Assembly: GCA_963711675.1 (NCBI GenBank)
Contig: CAVQFB010000003.1
Location: forward strand, 248,001-312,000
Direction of reading: 5' to 3'
Length of the DNA: 64,000 nt
Source of the DNA: CAVQFB01 sp963711675
GTDB taxonomy: Bacteria; Acidobacteriota; Terriglobia; Terriglobales; Acidobacteriaceae
Part shown: piece by piece, positions 45,802-54,979 of the stretch
How positions within the stretch are numbered: position 1 is the stretch's first letter
Layout of the letters: every line of letters starts with the position of its first letter
The notes under the pieces: model-generated
Databases searched by the model: none
What the model saw: only the letters and a program-made list of their open reading frames with translations
What the model was told of the DNA's origin: nothing
Program-made: the position numbers and the translations under genes

Positions 45802-47112
45802 ATGAACTGCTCTTGGGCATGGAGGCGGCGAGTTGCAGTCGTGTTTCTCCTCGTGCTCAGCTGGGCCGGCGTTTGCCCCGGCTATTCAGTCCTCACACAT
45901 GAGCAGATCGTCGATCTGTTATGGCGAGACCGGATTCAGCCACTTCTGCTGAAACGATTCCCCCAGGCCAGCGAAGAGGATCTGCGCAAGGCTCACGCCT
46001 ATGCCTATGGCGGATCGATGATCCAGGACATGGGCTATTACCCGTTTGGCAGTAAATACTTCAGCGATCTCGTCCATTACGTACGCAGCGGCGATTTCGT
46101 GCAGGCGCTGATTCAGGATTCTTCCGACATCAACGAGTATGCGTTTGCGCTGGGTGCGCTGGCGCACTACGCGTCCGATAACAGCGGGCATCCGACGATC
46201 AATAACGTGGTTGCGATCGAGTTCCCCAAGCTGCGCGCGAAATATGGCGAGCACGTGACGTATGCCGACGATCCCAAGGCGCACATCCGCACAGAGTTTG
46301 GCTTTGACATGGAGCAGGTGGCGAAGAACCGATATACCAGCGATCAGTATCATGACTTCATCGGGTTTGCGGTTTCCAAGCCGGTTCTGGAGCGGGCGTT
46401 CTTCGATACCTACAACCTCAAGCTCGAGGACGTGTTCGGCGACGTTGATCTGGCCATTGGAAGTTTCCGGCGAGCCGTGAGCAAGTTCATTCCTGAGATG
46501 ACGCGAGTGGCGCTGCTGTCACGCAAGAAGGAGCTAGTTCGCGACACGCCGAATTTCAACGAGAAGAAATTTCGTTACTATCTCTCTCGCGCGCAATACA
46601 ACAAGGAGTGGGGTAGCGTATACCGCAAGCCGGGAGCGGGAACCCGCGTGCTGGCTTTTTTTCTGAAACTGGTTCCAAAGGTCGGACCGTTCCGAGCGGT
46701 GTCGTTCAAAATCCCCACGACGCAAACCGAGGACATGTACATCAAGAGCGTCGATCGGACGGTAGAGAACTACACCAGCCTGCTGAAAGAAACCGCGAAC
46801 CATCGCCTGGATTTGCCAAACACGGATTGCGACACCGGCAAGCCGACGCGAGCCGGCGAGTACAAGTTGAGCGATGCTACATACGCCAAGTTGCTCGACC
46901 AGTTGGCCCAGAGGGACATGGTGCAGATCGCACCTGAACTGAGGCAGGACATCCTGGAGTTTTACGCCGATCCGAAGGCGCCGATCGCGACCAAGCGCGA
47001 CAAGAAAGCGTGGCAGAAGACGATGGCCGAGTTCGAGAAGTTGAAGGCAGCACCGTCACTACCCATGCCCAATCCGGCCGGAACCTCCCCAACCGAGGGT
47101 GAGGCAAACTAG
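45802..47112 (+). CDS. Secreted zinc-dependent phospholipase C-like protein
   Basis: A 436-residue protein with a signal peptide (VAVVFLLVLSWAGVCPGYSV) and the all-helical zinc-dependent phospholipase C / S1-P1 nuclease fold. Metal ligands are in the mature N-terminus, VLTHEQIVD, and in the FALGALAHYASDNSGHPT helix with its two His and Asp. The remaining two thirds, including FGFDMEQVAKNRYTSDQYHD and a late Pro-rich tail, is longer than in classic PLC. It may cleave phospholipids. The start at 45802 was chosen because it opens the signal peptide; in-frame starts exist at 45631 and 45694. Confidence 0.72.
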   Translation: MNCSWAWRRRVAVVFLLVLSWAGVCPGYSVLTHEQIVDLLWRDRIQPLLLKRFPQASEEDLRKAHAYAYGGSMIQDMGYYPFGSKYFSDLVHYVRSGDFVQALIQDSSDINEYAFALGALAHYASDNSGHPTINNVVAIEFPKLRAKYGEHVTYADDPKAHIRTEFGFDMEQVAKNRYTSDQYHDFIGFAVSKPVLERAFFDTYNLKLEDVFGDVDLAIGSFRRAVSKFIPEMTRVALLSRKKELVRDTPNFNEKKFRYYLSRAQYNKEWGSVYRKPGAGTRVLAFFLKLVPKVGPFRAVSFKIPTTQTEDMYIKSVDRTVENYTSLLKETANHRLDLPNTDCDTGKPTRAGEYKLSDATYAKLLDQLAQRDMVQIAPELRQDILEFYADPKAPIATKRDKKAWQKTMAEFEKLKAAPSLPMPNPAGTSPTEGEAN

Positions 47113-47319
47113 CGGCGTGGCGTGGAAGGGGTTGGATCGCTGTAGCAGGGCATGAGGAATTCTTGACGGGCAGCGTCCAGATTCCTGTTTTTTATCGTGC
47201 CGATCACGTTTCGTAATGGTACTTCTGCGTTCTTTCCCCCGTAATTCCCGCCGATTTTTTGTCTGACTTCGATACACTATTTCGCAATCCAATTGCAGTC
47301 TGTTCCCACAAGAGGGGCC

Positions 47320-48099
47320 ATGCAAGCTGCCGATGAGAAGTTTTATCGCGCGAGAATCACGAAGCGCGTCGACTTTGCTCAGGACCTGTGGATGATCCGC
47401 ATCAATCCTGGAGGCGAATTCAAGTTCGTGCCCGGGCAATACGCCACCCTGGGGGTGCAGGGAGAGCAGAAGCGATCCGAGCGGCCGTATTCGATCGCAT
47501 CGTCGCCTTACGAAGATGAGGTGGAATTCTTCTTCGAACTGGTGCCTGAGGGCGAGCTGACGCCACCACTTTACGGTCTTCAAGTCGGCGACGAAATGCT
47601 GATGCGGAAGGTGGCGAAGGGCCGCTTTACGCTGGATACCAAGAGCGGGCGCAACAATCATTTGCTCGTGAGCACGGTGACCGGGGTTGCGCCTTTTGTC
47701 AGCTATGTCCGTACCCTTTTCAAAGACTGGAAGGACGGGAAGTTCGCTGGGGAGCAGAAACTTTTTCTGTTAAATGGCGCGAGCCGTTCTTGGGAGTTCG
47801 GATATCACGAGGAACTTGACGCGTTTGCGCGAGAGGTACGGTGGTTCAAGTACGCGGCTACGGTGAGCCGTCCGTGGGAAGATGAGAAGTGGAAGGGTGA
47901 GACTGGGCGCGCGGACGACCTTCTGCGAAAGTATGCCGACATGTGGGGAGTGACCGCGGAAAACTCGATTGCGTATCTGTGCGGGCATCCGGAGATGATC
48001 GACCGGAGCAAGGGTATCCTCAAGCGCAAGGGTTTCCAGAAAGAGGCATTGAAAGAAGAGGTGTACTGGATTCCCGCGAAAGAGCCGGCGGCGGGGTAG
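47320..48099 (+). CDS. Ferredoxin--NADP+ reductase
   Basis: A 259-residue FAD-dependent oxidoreductase that moves electrons between NADPH and ferredoxin. It shows the FAD-binding RPYSIASSP, the pyrophosphate motif in ELTPPLYGLQVGD, the NADP-binding STVTGVAPFVSYVR, and YLCGHPEMIDRSKGILKRKG near the C-terminus. Length fits the bacterial FNR-like group. The ATG at 47320 is preferred because homology begins at once and GAGGGG precedes it closely; another start at 47293 is in frame. It stands alone. Confidence 0.9.
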   Translation: MQAADEKFYRARITKRVDFAQDLWMIRINPGGEFKFVPGQYATLGVQGEQKRSERPYSIASSPYEDEVEFFFELVPEGELTPPLYGLQVGDEMLMRKVAKGRFTLDTKSGRNNHLLVSTVTGVAPFVSYVRTLFKDWKDGKFAGEQKLFLLNGASRSWEFGYHEELDAFAREVRWFKYAATVSRPWEDEKWKGETGRADDLLRKYADMWGVTAENSIAYLCGHPEMIDRSKGILKRKGFQKEALKEEVYWIPAKEPAAG

Positions 48100-48107
48100 G
48101 GTTGGTA

Positions 48108-48206
48108 TCCCCTTTCGCAAAGAGCGCGAAAGGGGCGGGGCGCCCGCGCGAGGCTGTCCAAAAAGCAGGTCCTTCGCTTCGCTCAGGATGACAAGGTTTT
48201 GTGAAG
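48108..48206 (+). repeat. Composite intergenic repeat, one unit
   Basis: The hairpin CCCCTTTCGCAAAGAGCGCG/AAAGGGGCGGGGC (about 48109-48141) is followed by AAAAAGCAGGTCCTTCGCTT, CGCTCAGGATGACAAGG (about 48162-48197) and TTTTGTGAAGGG. It fills the gap between convergent genes for ferredoxin reductase and the DUF2207 protein, so it may also end transcription. Confidence 0.7.
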
Positions 48207-48240
48207 GGTGATGAAAGAATCCCCCGATCCAGATTGACGG

Positions 48241-50061
48241 CTAGAACGCGCTGCCACCGCCACCGCCGAAACCTCCGCCAGAGAAACCCCCTCCACCGAA
48301 TCCGCCTCCCCCGCTCCAACCGGAGCCGCTGGAACTGGCGCGCGGGGAAGAGACAAAAACCTGGTGCATGTCCGTGGCCATGCTGTGCATGTTGCTGGAG
48401 AAAAAGATGGGATTGAACATCACAGCGTTGGGAGACGCGTACCACTGCGGTGGATCCTTGATGATGCCGGCGAAGGCCTGCGCCCAGTTGTGTTCCACGC
48501 CAAAGGCCATCGCGTAGGGGAGAAATTTCTCGAACGTGTCGGGCGGCATGCGTTTCAGGCGATCGGCATCTACGCGGTTCATGAATTCCTGAAAGCCGAG
48601 GATCGCAACTCGGGTGCGTGTACCCTTCAGTGTCTTCGCGGTCATCACGCGCGCAAACAGCCACCATACGAGCGCTGAAACCGCAACGCAGACGACGAGT
48701 AGCACAGCGGAGCTGAAGAAGTTGGCCCAGCCGAGGTACTGCATCACACCTAACAATACGACGATCGCGACAGCCGCCATCACGCTGTATCCGTTGGCCG
48801 ACTCAGGATCGAGCAGATACATGCCTTTGTTCTTGAGCTGGGCCATGATGTCTCCGCGAATCACTGGAATGGCAGTGTAGAAGCGGTTCTTCAGATCGGA
48901 GAGGCGGATCTGCTCGCCTCCGGCAAAGACATTCTCCAGCATGACGCGTTCATGCGGCTGCAGGTCCGGTCCCCACTTGTCGCGCGGTTTGAGCAGATGA
49001 AAGATGTAGTCCTTGTGATGGAAGATCAGGCCCTTCTCGATCGTCTCTTCGATCTTCAGGTAGCCGCGCACCGCCAGATCGACGAGCGTGGATGTGATGT
49101 CGCGGGGATGAATGGTGTCGTCGATCAAGGTTCCCGCTTCGGCGGGGGAAACGTCTTTGGGCGGCTCGTACATGGGCGCGACGGACATTCCGGGATCCGG
49201 GTCGCGGCCCTTGAACCACCAGAGCGCGAACATGAAGCCGAAGGTGGCGAAGGGCAGGAACACGACGGGATTCGAACCCACGAACCAGCCGAATCGGATG
49301 AGGGAATTCGGTTCCTGCAGAAGACCTTTGGGAATGTAGACGTCGATGGTCATACCGCCGCGCATGGGAAGCGGGTTGGCGGTTTCGAAATCCACGCGCG
49401 CGCCGTCGACCTTGGAAGTCGCCTGGCCTTCGGTGGAGCCGTAGACGCCCGTGAAAGCCTGGGAGCGCAACGAGCCGGCGGTGTCGCCGGGGAAGCGAAC
49501 CGAAGCGGAGGCATGGTCGATGGGCACGGGCCAGTCGTTGCCGGTCACGTTCCAGTAGAACTCGTCGTGGCCGTCGAAGAAGCGAGTGCCGTTCTTGACC
49601 AGGTAGTCGATCTCGACGCTGCGAGTCGCATCCACAGCGTTGGGGACATAGATCTTGAAATCCCGAAAGCCACGCGAGGTGCTGGTCTCGTATTTGAGCT
49701 TGGCGCCGCTGTCGTCGGTGATGCTGATGAGATCGATAAAGAGGGTGTAGTTGGTACCGTTGGGCCCGGGATACTCAATGGGAATAAAACGGTGGATGCC
49801 GTGCCACTCCCCCACGAAGGCCAGGCTGATGCGCTCGCGGACAAGAGCGGAACCGTCAGCGCTGACGGTGATGGAGTCCTGAAAGTCGGCGACCCGCCAA
49901 TTCTTGGCGGAGGCGGGAAGGGCGAACGTGGCAAGGCAGGCGAGGACTGCGATGAGGTGAACCGCGATGCAGTACACACGCGGCCTGCGGCTTGCTGAAA
50001 AGTAAGGGCGCGTTGAAGAGTGGGGCCGCATTCTGGCCGGGAGGCGCATCTCAGCAAACAT
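48241..50061 (-). CDS. DUF2207 predicted membrane protein with Gly-rich tail
   Basis: A 606-residue protein: signal peptide at about 30-53, a DUF2207 extracytoplasmic beta domain (about 55-260; SADGSALVRERISLAF, YTLFIDLISITDD), a membrane helix at about 265-285, a cytoplasmic part, two more helices around 425-480, and a C-terminal Gly/Ser tail (SGWSGGGGFGGGGFSGGG). The start codon follows the LemA stop directly (TAA-ATG), so translation is coupled. LemA and DUF2207 genes are often together; function is unclear, perhaps envelope maintenance. Confidence 0.85.
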   Translation of the reverse strand: MFAEMRLPARMRPHSSTRPYFSASRRPRVYCIAVHLIAVLACLATFALPASAKNWRVADFQDSITVSADGSALVRERISLAFVGEWHGIHRFIPIEYPGPNGTNYTLFIDLISITDDSGAKLKYETSTSRGFRDFKIYVPNAVDATRSVEIDYLVKNGTRFFDGHDEFYWNVTGNDWPVPIDHASASVRFPGDTAGSLRSQAFTGVYGSTEGQATSKVDGARVDFETANPLPMRGGMTIDVYIPKGLLQEPNSLIRFGWFVGSNPVVFLPFATFGFMFALWWFKGRDPDPGMSVAPMYEPPKDVSPAEAGTLIDDTIHPRDITSTLVDLAVRGYLKIEETIEKGLIFHHKDYIFHLLKPRDKWGPDLQPHERVMLENVFAGGEQIRLSDLKNRFYTAIPVIRGDIMAQLKNKGMYLLDPESANGYSVMAAVAIVVLLGVMQYLGWANFFSSAVLLVVCVAVSALVWWLFARVMTAKTLKGTRTRVAILGFQEFMNRVDADRLKRMPPDTFEKFLPYAMAFGVEHNWAQAFAGIIKDPPQWYASPNAVMFNPIFFSSNMHSMATDMHQVFVSSPRASSSGSGWSGGGGFGGGGFSGGGFGGGGGSAF

Positions 50062-50607
50062 TTAGAACTTCACGGCCACCGGTTCACGATCCGCTTCTGC
50101 AACTTCAAAGAATTGACGCGCCTGGAATCCGAACATGCCCGCGATAATGTTTGTGGGGAAGGACTGGATGCGCGTATTCAGATCGCGCACCACGGCGTTG
50201 TAGTAGCGGCGGGAATTCTGGATCGCGTCTTCGGTCTGGCTGAGCGATCCCTGCAGTTGCGTGAACTGCTCCGAGGCTTTCAGCTCCGGATAGGCCTCGG
50301 CCACGGCGAACAGGCTTTTCAAGGCGCCTGAGAGTTGATTCTCCGCGACGGCCTTGTCGGCGGGCGTGGTGGCTTGCATGGCCTGCGAGCGGAACTTCGC
50401 GATGTTCTCGAAGGTACCCTTTTCGTGGGCGGCGTAGCCCTTCACGGTTTCGACGAGGTTGGGGATGAGATCATGACGCCGCTTGAGCTGCACATCAATG
50501 TCGGACCATGCCGAGTCCGTGCGCACGCGCAGCTGGACCAGGCTGTTGTACATGCCAACCAGGACGACGAGAATCACGATAAGTACAGCAAGGACCGCGA
50601 GAATCAT
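50062..50607 (-). CDS. LemA-family protein
   Basis: A 181-residue membrane-anchored coiled protein: an N-terminal helix (ILAVLAVLIVILVVLVGMYN) and the LemA signature LVQLRVRTDSAWSDIDVQLK, RRHDLIPNLVETVKGYAAHE. It ends with FQARQFFEVAEADREPV. AGGGAG lies about 7 bases before the ATG. It is first in the LemA-DUF2207 operon. Exact role unknown. Confidence 0.92.
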   Translation of the reverse strand: MILAVLAVLIVILVVLVGMYNSLVQLRVRTDSAWSDIDVQLKRRHDLIPNLVETVKGYAAHEKGTFENIAKFRSQAMQATTPADKAVAENQLSGALKSLFAVAEAYPELKASEQFTQLQGSLSQTEDAIQNSRRYYNAVVRDLNTRIQSFPTNIIAGMFGFQARQFFEVAEADREPVAVKF

Positions 50608-50707
50608 GCGCGTCTCCCTTGGAGCGGAGTCGAATCAACCGGACGGTATCACAGCGGGGACACTGGTGCAAATGCGTGGGGACCGTTGCCTCCTCAGTCA
50701 CAACACT

Positions 50708-52003
50708 TCAGCTTGAAACGTGAGGATGCTTCAAGTAGTGCTGTTTCAGCAGATCTTTGCCGTAGTCGTTTCCGTTCGGCGTGCGTACTACGCAGTGGAT
50801 GTGCTGCTGGGTTGGCTTCTTGGGATCGGCTGCAAACTTGGCCAGGTTTGCCGGCCGCTGATGGTCGAATTCGATCAGAATCACCGGGCTTTGCACGCGG
50901 TAGTAAAAAGCGCTGTCCTTTTCTGCGCCACCGATCCAGGCGAACCAGGTGTTATCGATGTGCCGGTCGACTTCATCCATTTTCACGCGAGCGTGTCCAT
51001 CGTCCATATTGCTGACATACAGGTGCACGAGATCGCGCAGGCGGTTGCGAACGGGGCTTGGAAGTTCATTCGCGCGCAAGCCGGCATAGTCGAGAACGAC
51101 GTTGTCCTTGAATGCCTCGGTCAGATTGTTGTTGCCGGTCTTCGAGAAGTTGAGAGTCGCCTGTTGCCGCTGCGCGTCCGGCAGAGCGCGCAGCATGTCA
51201 AGGCCGTCGTTTTGCTCCTGCTGCAGGATGGTCAGATCTTTGTATTTGCCCGAGGGCGCTTTGACTGGCTCCGACCCGAAGAAGTGGGGAGTCATGACGA
51301 CCTGGTCGCCGAGCACGAAGTAGTTGACGATGGCATGGTGCCCGTCGAGTTGCCATCCCCACGGTTCGGTGGCCGACGGCCTTCCCATGATCGTGATGTA
51401 GTACAACCATTCGCCCAGGAACACGTGGTCGCCGGACAGCTCCGCGAGGGTTTCGTTCAGGCGCATGATGTTGCGCGTCAGCTCAAACCCTTTCCCGCTG
51501 AGCGAGGCGCGCATCAGCCCGAAAGCCGCGTCCCGCTGGGCGTCGGTCATCTCCTGGAAGCTCACTCCCTGTCGCGCGTAGAAGTGCTGGTTCATCCATT
51601 TGCGCCATTCAGGGTCATCGACGGGGAACATCGTCCGGGCAAGCTGCACGCTGGTCAGGGTGCTGATGAATTTTTCGGCGGCGTTGCGGACAGGTTCGGT
51701 TGAGACCCCAGTCGGGCTGATCTGGAACAAGTTTGGAACGACCTCGTGATTGGTCGTAATCCCTCGGAAGGGCGCGGCGAGTCCCTCTGCCTCATACTCT
51801 TCGGACATTTGGCGAAAGCGTTCCGCCAATTCGGCCGCGTTCTGTTCCTGACCGAAGGCCCACGGGGCGAGCACGGCCGCGGTGATCAGCGAGGAGAGGA
51901 AGGTGCGGCGCGTGGCTGGCTCGGGCTTCAAATGGGAATGGGGATGCGAGTGAGAATGCGAATGCATATCACGCGGATGGTGCGGCTCGTGATTGTGTGC
52001 CAC
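50708..52003 (-). CDS. DUF3500 protein exported by the Tat pathway, with His-rich leader
   Basis: A 431-residue protein. The first 25 residues contain about ten His (MAHNHEPHHPRDMHSHSHSH, PHSH), just before a Tat motif TRRTFLSSLITAAVLAPWAFG. The mature part is a DUF3500 domain with segments such as GWQLDGHHAIVNYF, VVMTPHFFGSEPV and the C-terminal RVQSPVILIEFDHQ and QQHIHCVVRTPNGNDYG. The family is secreted and uncharacterised. Start: GTG at 52003, with GGAGG 5 bases before it. Tat export suggests a folded, perhaps metal-bearing protein. Confidence 0.85.
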   Translation of the reverse strand: MAHNHEPHHPRDMHSHSHSHPHSHLKPEPATRRTFLSSLITAAVLAPWAFGQEQNAAELAERFRQMSEEYEAEGLAAPFRGITTNHEVVPNLFQISPTGVSTEPVRNAAEKFISTLTSVQLARTMFPVDDPEWRKWMNQHFYARQGVSFQEMTDAQRDAAFGLMRASLSGKGFELTRNIMRLNETLAELSGDHVFLGEWLYYITIMGRPSATEPWGWQLDGHHAIVNYFVLGDQVVMTPHFFGSEPVKAPSGKYKDLTILQQEQNDGLDMLRALPDAQRQQATLNFSKTGNNNLTEAFKDNVVLDYAGLRANELPSPVRNRLRDLVHLYVSNMDDGHARVKMDEVDRHIDNTWFAWIGGAEKDSAFYYRVQSPVILIEFDHQRPANLAKFAADPKKPTQQHIHCVVRTPNGNDYGKDLLKQHYLKHPHVSS

Positions 52004-52117
52004 GTTTGCCTCCGTCTCTCAGCGCGGAAAACGTAGCACACAGGGAAGCGGCAAGGCAACGTGCCAGCCGCATTTTGCATGACCGAGGGCTCTCATTACA
52101 GGTCAGGAACTCCGCGG

Positions 52118-52972
52118 CTACATCTCAGACGATCTATTTTCGCCACGCAGAAACTGAAGCACAGGCGTCCACCATTGTTCGCTAGGATTCTTGTAAAGGT
52201 CGTTGTGCTTGAAACCATGTAGAACGATTATTTGCTTTGGATCGTGAGCAGCCTGGAAGACCCGCGTCCCCATCGCGATCGGGTTTACCGAGTCCGTGTC
52301 GCTGTGTACCAGGAGCAATGGAGCGCGATCGCGAGAAATGTTTTTTACGTTGTTCCACACATCCGGCATCATGTAGGTAAGGATCCTGGGAGTTCCACTG
52401 TGCGCTCCAGCGTCGCGGAGGGAAGAGAAGGCATTGGCCACCACAACGCAGGCTGGCTCAGGTCGAAAGCCCGGGAGAGCTTCCAGCATCGGGCCGTTTC
52501 CCATGGAGTGGCCCAGAACGCACAGCCGAGTCTCGTTGGCAAACTTCGAAGCAAACCACGAGTATGCTGCCAGCGCATCCTGATTCAGGTTCTTGACCGT
52601 GCCAGGTCTGGAGCTATCTCCGTGGCCCGAGTAGTCAAAGGCAACGGAAGAAATACAGTGATCGTAGAGAAAGCGCTGTGCTTTCACCCACTCGGAAATG
52701 GTTTCCTTGACCCCGTGAAAGATCAACAGCGCTACTTTGGGCTGGCATGCCGACGCTGCCTGGACAAGGTAACCGTCCAAGGTGCGGTTAAGGCTAGGAA
52801 TCTTTATCCGTTCGTATGCTACCCCAACGCTCTCGGGTGTCTCCGGACCATTGGGGCCCGTGGTCAGAAACTTGGGCTCGAAGTGGTGGAGGATGACCGA
52901 CCGGCACGACGTCAGGCCAGCTAATGCAAGCACGACTGCGATTCCCACCCGCCTGTGCCAAGCCCTTGCCAT
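52118..52972 (-). CDS. Alpha/beta-hydrolase lipoprotein
   Basis: A 284-residue protein with a lipobox (LAGLTSC) and an alpha/beta-hydrolase fold: the oxyanion/HG region LLIFHGVKETISEW, nucleophile LCVLGHSMGNG, acid region LLLVHSDTDSVNP and the final His in VLHGFKHNDLYKN. This 'frsA/YfhR-like' pattern suits an esterase or serine peptidase acting in the envelope. The start is uncertain: 52972 is used, and 53002 is in frame. It is not clearly in an operon. Confidence 0.8.
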   Translation of the reverse strand: MARAWHRRVGIAVVLALAGLTSCRSVILHHFEPKFLTTGPNGPETPESVGVAYERIKIPSLNRTLDGYLVQAASACQPKVALLIFHGVKETISEWVKAQRFLYDHCISSVAFDYSGHGDSSRPGTVKNLNQDALAAYSWFASKFANETRLCVLGHSMGNGPMLEALPGFRPEPACVVVANAFSSLRDAGAHSGTPRILTYMMPDVWNNVKNISRDRAPLLLVHSDTDSVNPIAMGTRVFQAAHDPKQIIVLHGFKHNDLYKNPSEQWWTPVLQFLRGENRSSEM

Positions 52973-53074
52973 AGAGCTGACTAGTCTAGTACGGAGCCAC
53001 ATCTATTAGCCTAGAAATGATGCAGACACACAAGACGGACCCAAACAAGTATGTTCGCAGCGCCGAGAAGCAGC

Positions 53075-54139
53075 TCAAGGCTTTCCGCTGATCCTTACAA
53101 TCGCGCCCTTCGGCCCGACCGCGAATGCGTTCCCGGTGGGCGAGAAGTTTATTGCGTTGAGATTTACGTCCCAAACTTTGGGCCATTGCTTGCCTTGAAT
53201 GTCGTGGGATTCGGCGGCACGGGTTGGTCCCACGACCAGCAACCGCCGAGCATCTGTCGGGTCGAAGGCGACTGCGGAGAAGAACGGCTGAGGCGAGAGC
53301 TCCGAGAGCTTCCAAGTGGCGCCTCCGTCTTCTGTGAACGCGAGGTTGGGACCAGGCATCTCGGGTGACTTGTAGTCTCCACCGGCTGCCAGTCCGTATT
53401 TCTCATCGCGGAAAGCGATCGAGAAGATTCCTGAAGACGCATTGCCGTGAACGATGGGCGTTGTAGCCGCCGTCCAAGTCTTGCCACGGTCGGCGGAATG
53501 GAAAATGCGGGCCACCGAACCGCCTGTGGCGAACCAGACGTTGCTGTTGCCCTGAGCGACCAGACAGGTTCCGCTTGCGGCAAACGCGCCCTCCCCTTCG
53601 AACGCCGGCGGCATCTTCTTCGGGAAAACGTCGCTCCAATGCGCGCCGCCATCGTCGGTTGCGATCAAGATAAATTCCTTGCCGACCGGATCGCTGATCG
53701 CCAAGCCGTGATCCTGGTCCCAGAACGCCATGCAGTCGAAGAAGGCTCGAGGGTCCGCGTTCGTGAACTGCAGAGCCCAGTTCTTTCCGCCGTTCGTCGT
53801 CTTGTAGATTCGCGAGAGTTTGCCCGTACCGATGCTGAGCAGATACGCTACGTCCGCGCTGAAGGACTTGACGTCACGGAAATCGAGGTCTTCGGCGCCG
53901 GGAATTTGCGCTGCCTGCCAGGTGGTTCCCCCATCGATTGTGTGCAAGTAAGTGCCGTGGGTGCCGCTCGCCCAGGCAATTTTGTCTGAGACGGCACTCA
54001 CGCCACGCAGATTTTCGGCGGTATTGCTCTTCTGGAGGGCGAGTTGCTGCGCGAAAGCTGACGCAGCAAGAACAGTCGCTAACGCGAACAGGAAGAAGGT
54101 GCGACGCGACTTGCGAAATCGAACGTGAGAAGACTTCAT
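53075..54139 (-). CDS. Secreted YCF48/BNR-repeat beta-propeller protein
   Basis: A 354-residue exported protein (signal peptide about 1-30, AFAQQ) with six or so sialidase-type/YCF48 repeats (HTIDGGTTWQAAQI, KTTNGGKNWALQF, ATDDGGAHWSDVF, HSADRGKTWTAAT, FTEDGGATWKLSE, FAVGPKGAIVRISG). Such propellers bind proteins or glycans. No catalytic sialidase residues are visible. In Acidobacteriota these genes are frequent and unlinked. Confidence 0.78.
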   Translation of the reverse strand: MKSSHVRFRKSRRTFFLFALATVLAASAFAQQLALQKSNTAENLRGVSAVSDKIAWASGTHGTYLHTIDGGTTWQAAQIPGAEDLDFRDVKSFSADVAYLLSIGTGKLSRIYKTTNGGKNWALQFTNADPRAFFDCMAFWDQDHGLAISDPVGKEFILIATDDGGAHWSDVFPKKMPPAFEGEGAFAASGTCLVAQGNSNVWFATGGSVARIFHSADRGKTWTAATTPIVHGNASSGIFSIAFRDEKYGLAAGGDYKSPEMPGPNLAFTEDGGATWKLSELSPQPFFSAVAFDPTDARRLLVVGPTRAAESHDIQGKQWPKVWDVNLNAINFSPTGNAFAVGPKGAIVRISGKP

Positions 54140-54257
54140 TTGCGGCCCAGTAATGCCTAGTCAGAAGTCACTGGACGGGCAGCATCCCAGCAGCAAATGG
54201 TCGTGCCGGGTACGCGGCTCTGTGCAACCGGTACCCGGCACTCGCAATCTGTCGATG

Positions 54258-54722
54258 TCAGCTGTGGGCGTGCATGGCTTCAATACGCCGCTGCATCTCG
54301 GCTGGAGAAACGTCTTCGACGTGCGTGGAGATCGTCCATATGTGGCCGAACGGATCACTAATCGTTCCATTGCGATCGCCGTAGAACTGATCCTCCACCG
54401 CCTTCGTGATCTTGGCGCCTTCGGACACTGCCCGCTCCACGGTTTTGTCGACATTTTCGACGTAGAGCATGATGCTGACTGGTGTTCCTCCGATGGACTG
54501 CGGACTCTTATAGCCCCTGTCGGGGAATTCGTCGGCGAGCATGATGGGGGAATTGCCAATCCTGATTTCGGCATGTCCGATCTTCCCGTCGGAGCCTGGC
54601 ATGCGCATCAGTTCGGTGGCGCCGAAGGCCTTCTTGTAGAAGTCGAGAGCCTTGGCGGCGCCTTTGATGATGAGATAGGGAGTTGCGGTGTGATAGCCGT
54701 CGGGAATGTACTTCACTGCCAT
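54258..54722 (-). CDS. VOC-family (glyoxalase/PhnB-like) protein
   Basis: A 154-residue protein with two beta-alpha-beta-beta-beta units of the vicinal-oxygen-chelate fold: TATPYLIIKGAAKALDFYKK, MPGSDGKIGHAEIRIGNSPI, and a C-terminal DPFGHIWTISTHVEDVSP. It resembles the PhnB/YciE 'bleomycin resistance-like' subgroup, which is mostly without known substrate. AAAGGAG lies 8 bases before the ATG. A similar but double protein lies 250 bases upstream. Confidence 0.82.
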   Translation of the reverse strand: MAVKYIPDGYHTATPYLIIKGAAKALDFYKKAFGATELMRMPGSDGKIGHAEIRIGNSPIMLADEFPDRGYKSPQSIGGTPVSIMLYVENVDKTVERAVSEGAKITKAVEDQFYGDRNGTISDPFGHIWTISTHVEDVSPAEMQRRIEAMHAHS

Positions 54723-54908
54723 GGTGATTCTCCTTTGATGATTTCGGTTTTGGGTTAAGAGGAACGGAAGAGGATGACAGTTGTCTCCGGTGAGCGAATT
54801 CCTTCGCGTCTGAGGTAACGGTGAATGTGTTCGGTTCCTGCAGGTGCGAAGAAGTCAAAGTCGTGGTCCACAGCGCCAAAAGGCGCGGTTATCAAGCGTC
54901 TCGGTTTC

Positions 54909-54939
54909 GGCATGCCTGAAGGCATGCCCTGATACAAAC
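54909..54939 (+). repeat. REP-like palindrome (TGAA loop)
   Basis: GGCATGCCTGAAGGCATGCC (54909-54928) with the conserved CTGATACAAACGGCG flank. The stem differs from the 22830 copy by C-to-T with a paired G-to-A, so the hairpin is kept. Confidence 0.75.
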
Positions 54940-54979
54940 GGCGATTTTTCCACGGCGGTTGAAGGTGCGCTGCAGCCCT

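Noticed and set aside
48952..49998. Long plus-strand open frame inside the DUF2207 gene
   Set aside because: Antisense shadow with no start signal and no recognisable domain; the minus-strand gene has signal peptide, helices and tail.
50720..51703. Long plus-strand open frame inside the DUF3500 gene
   Set aside because: Antisense shadow of a conserved Tat-exported protein.
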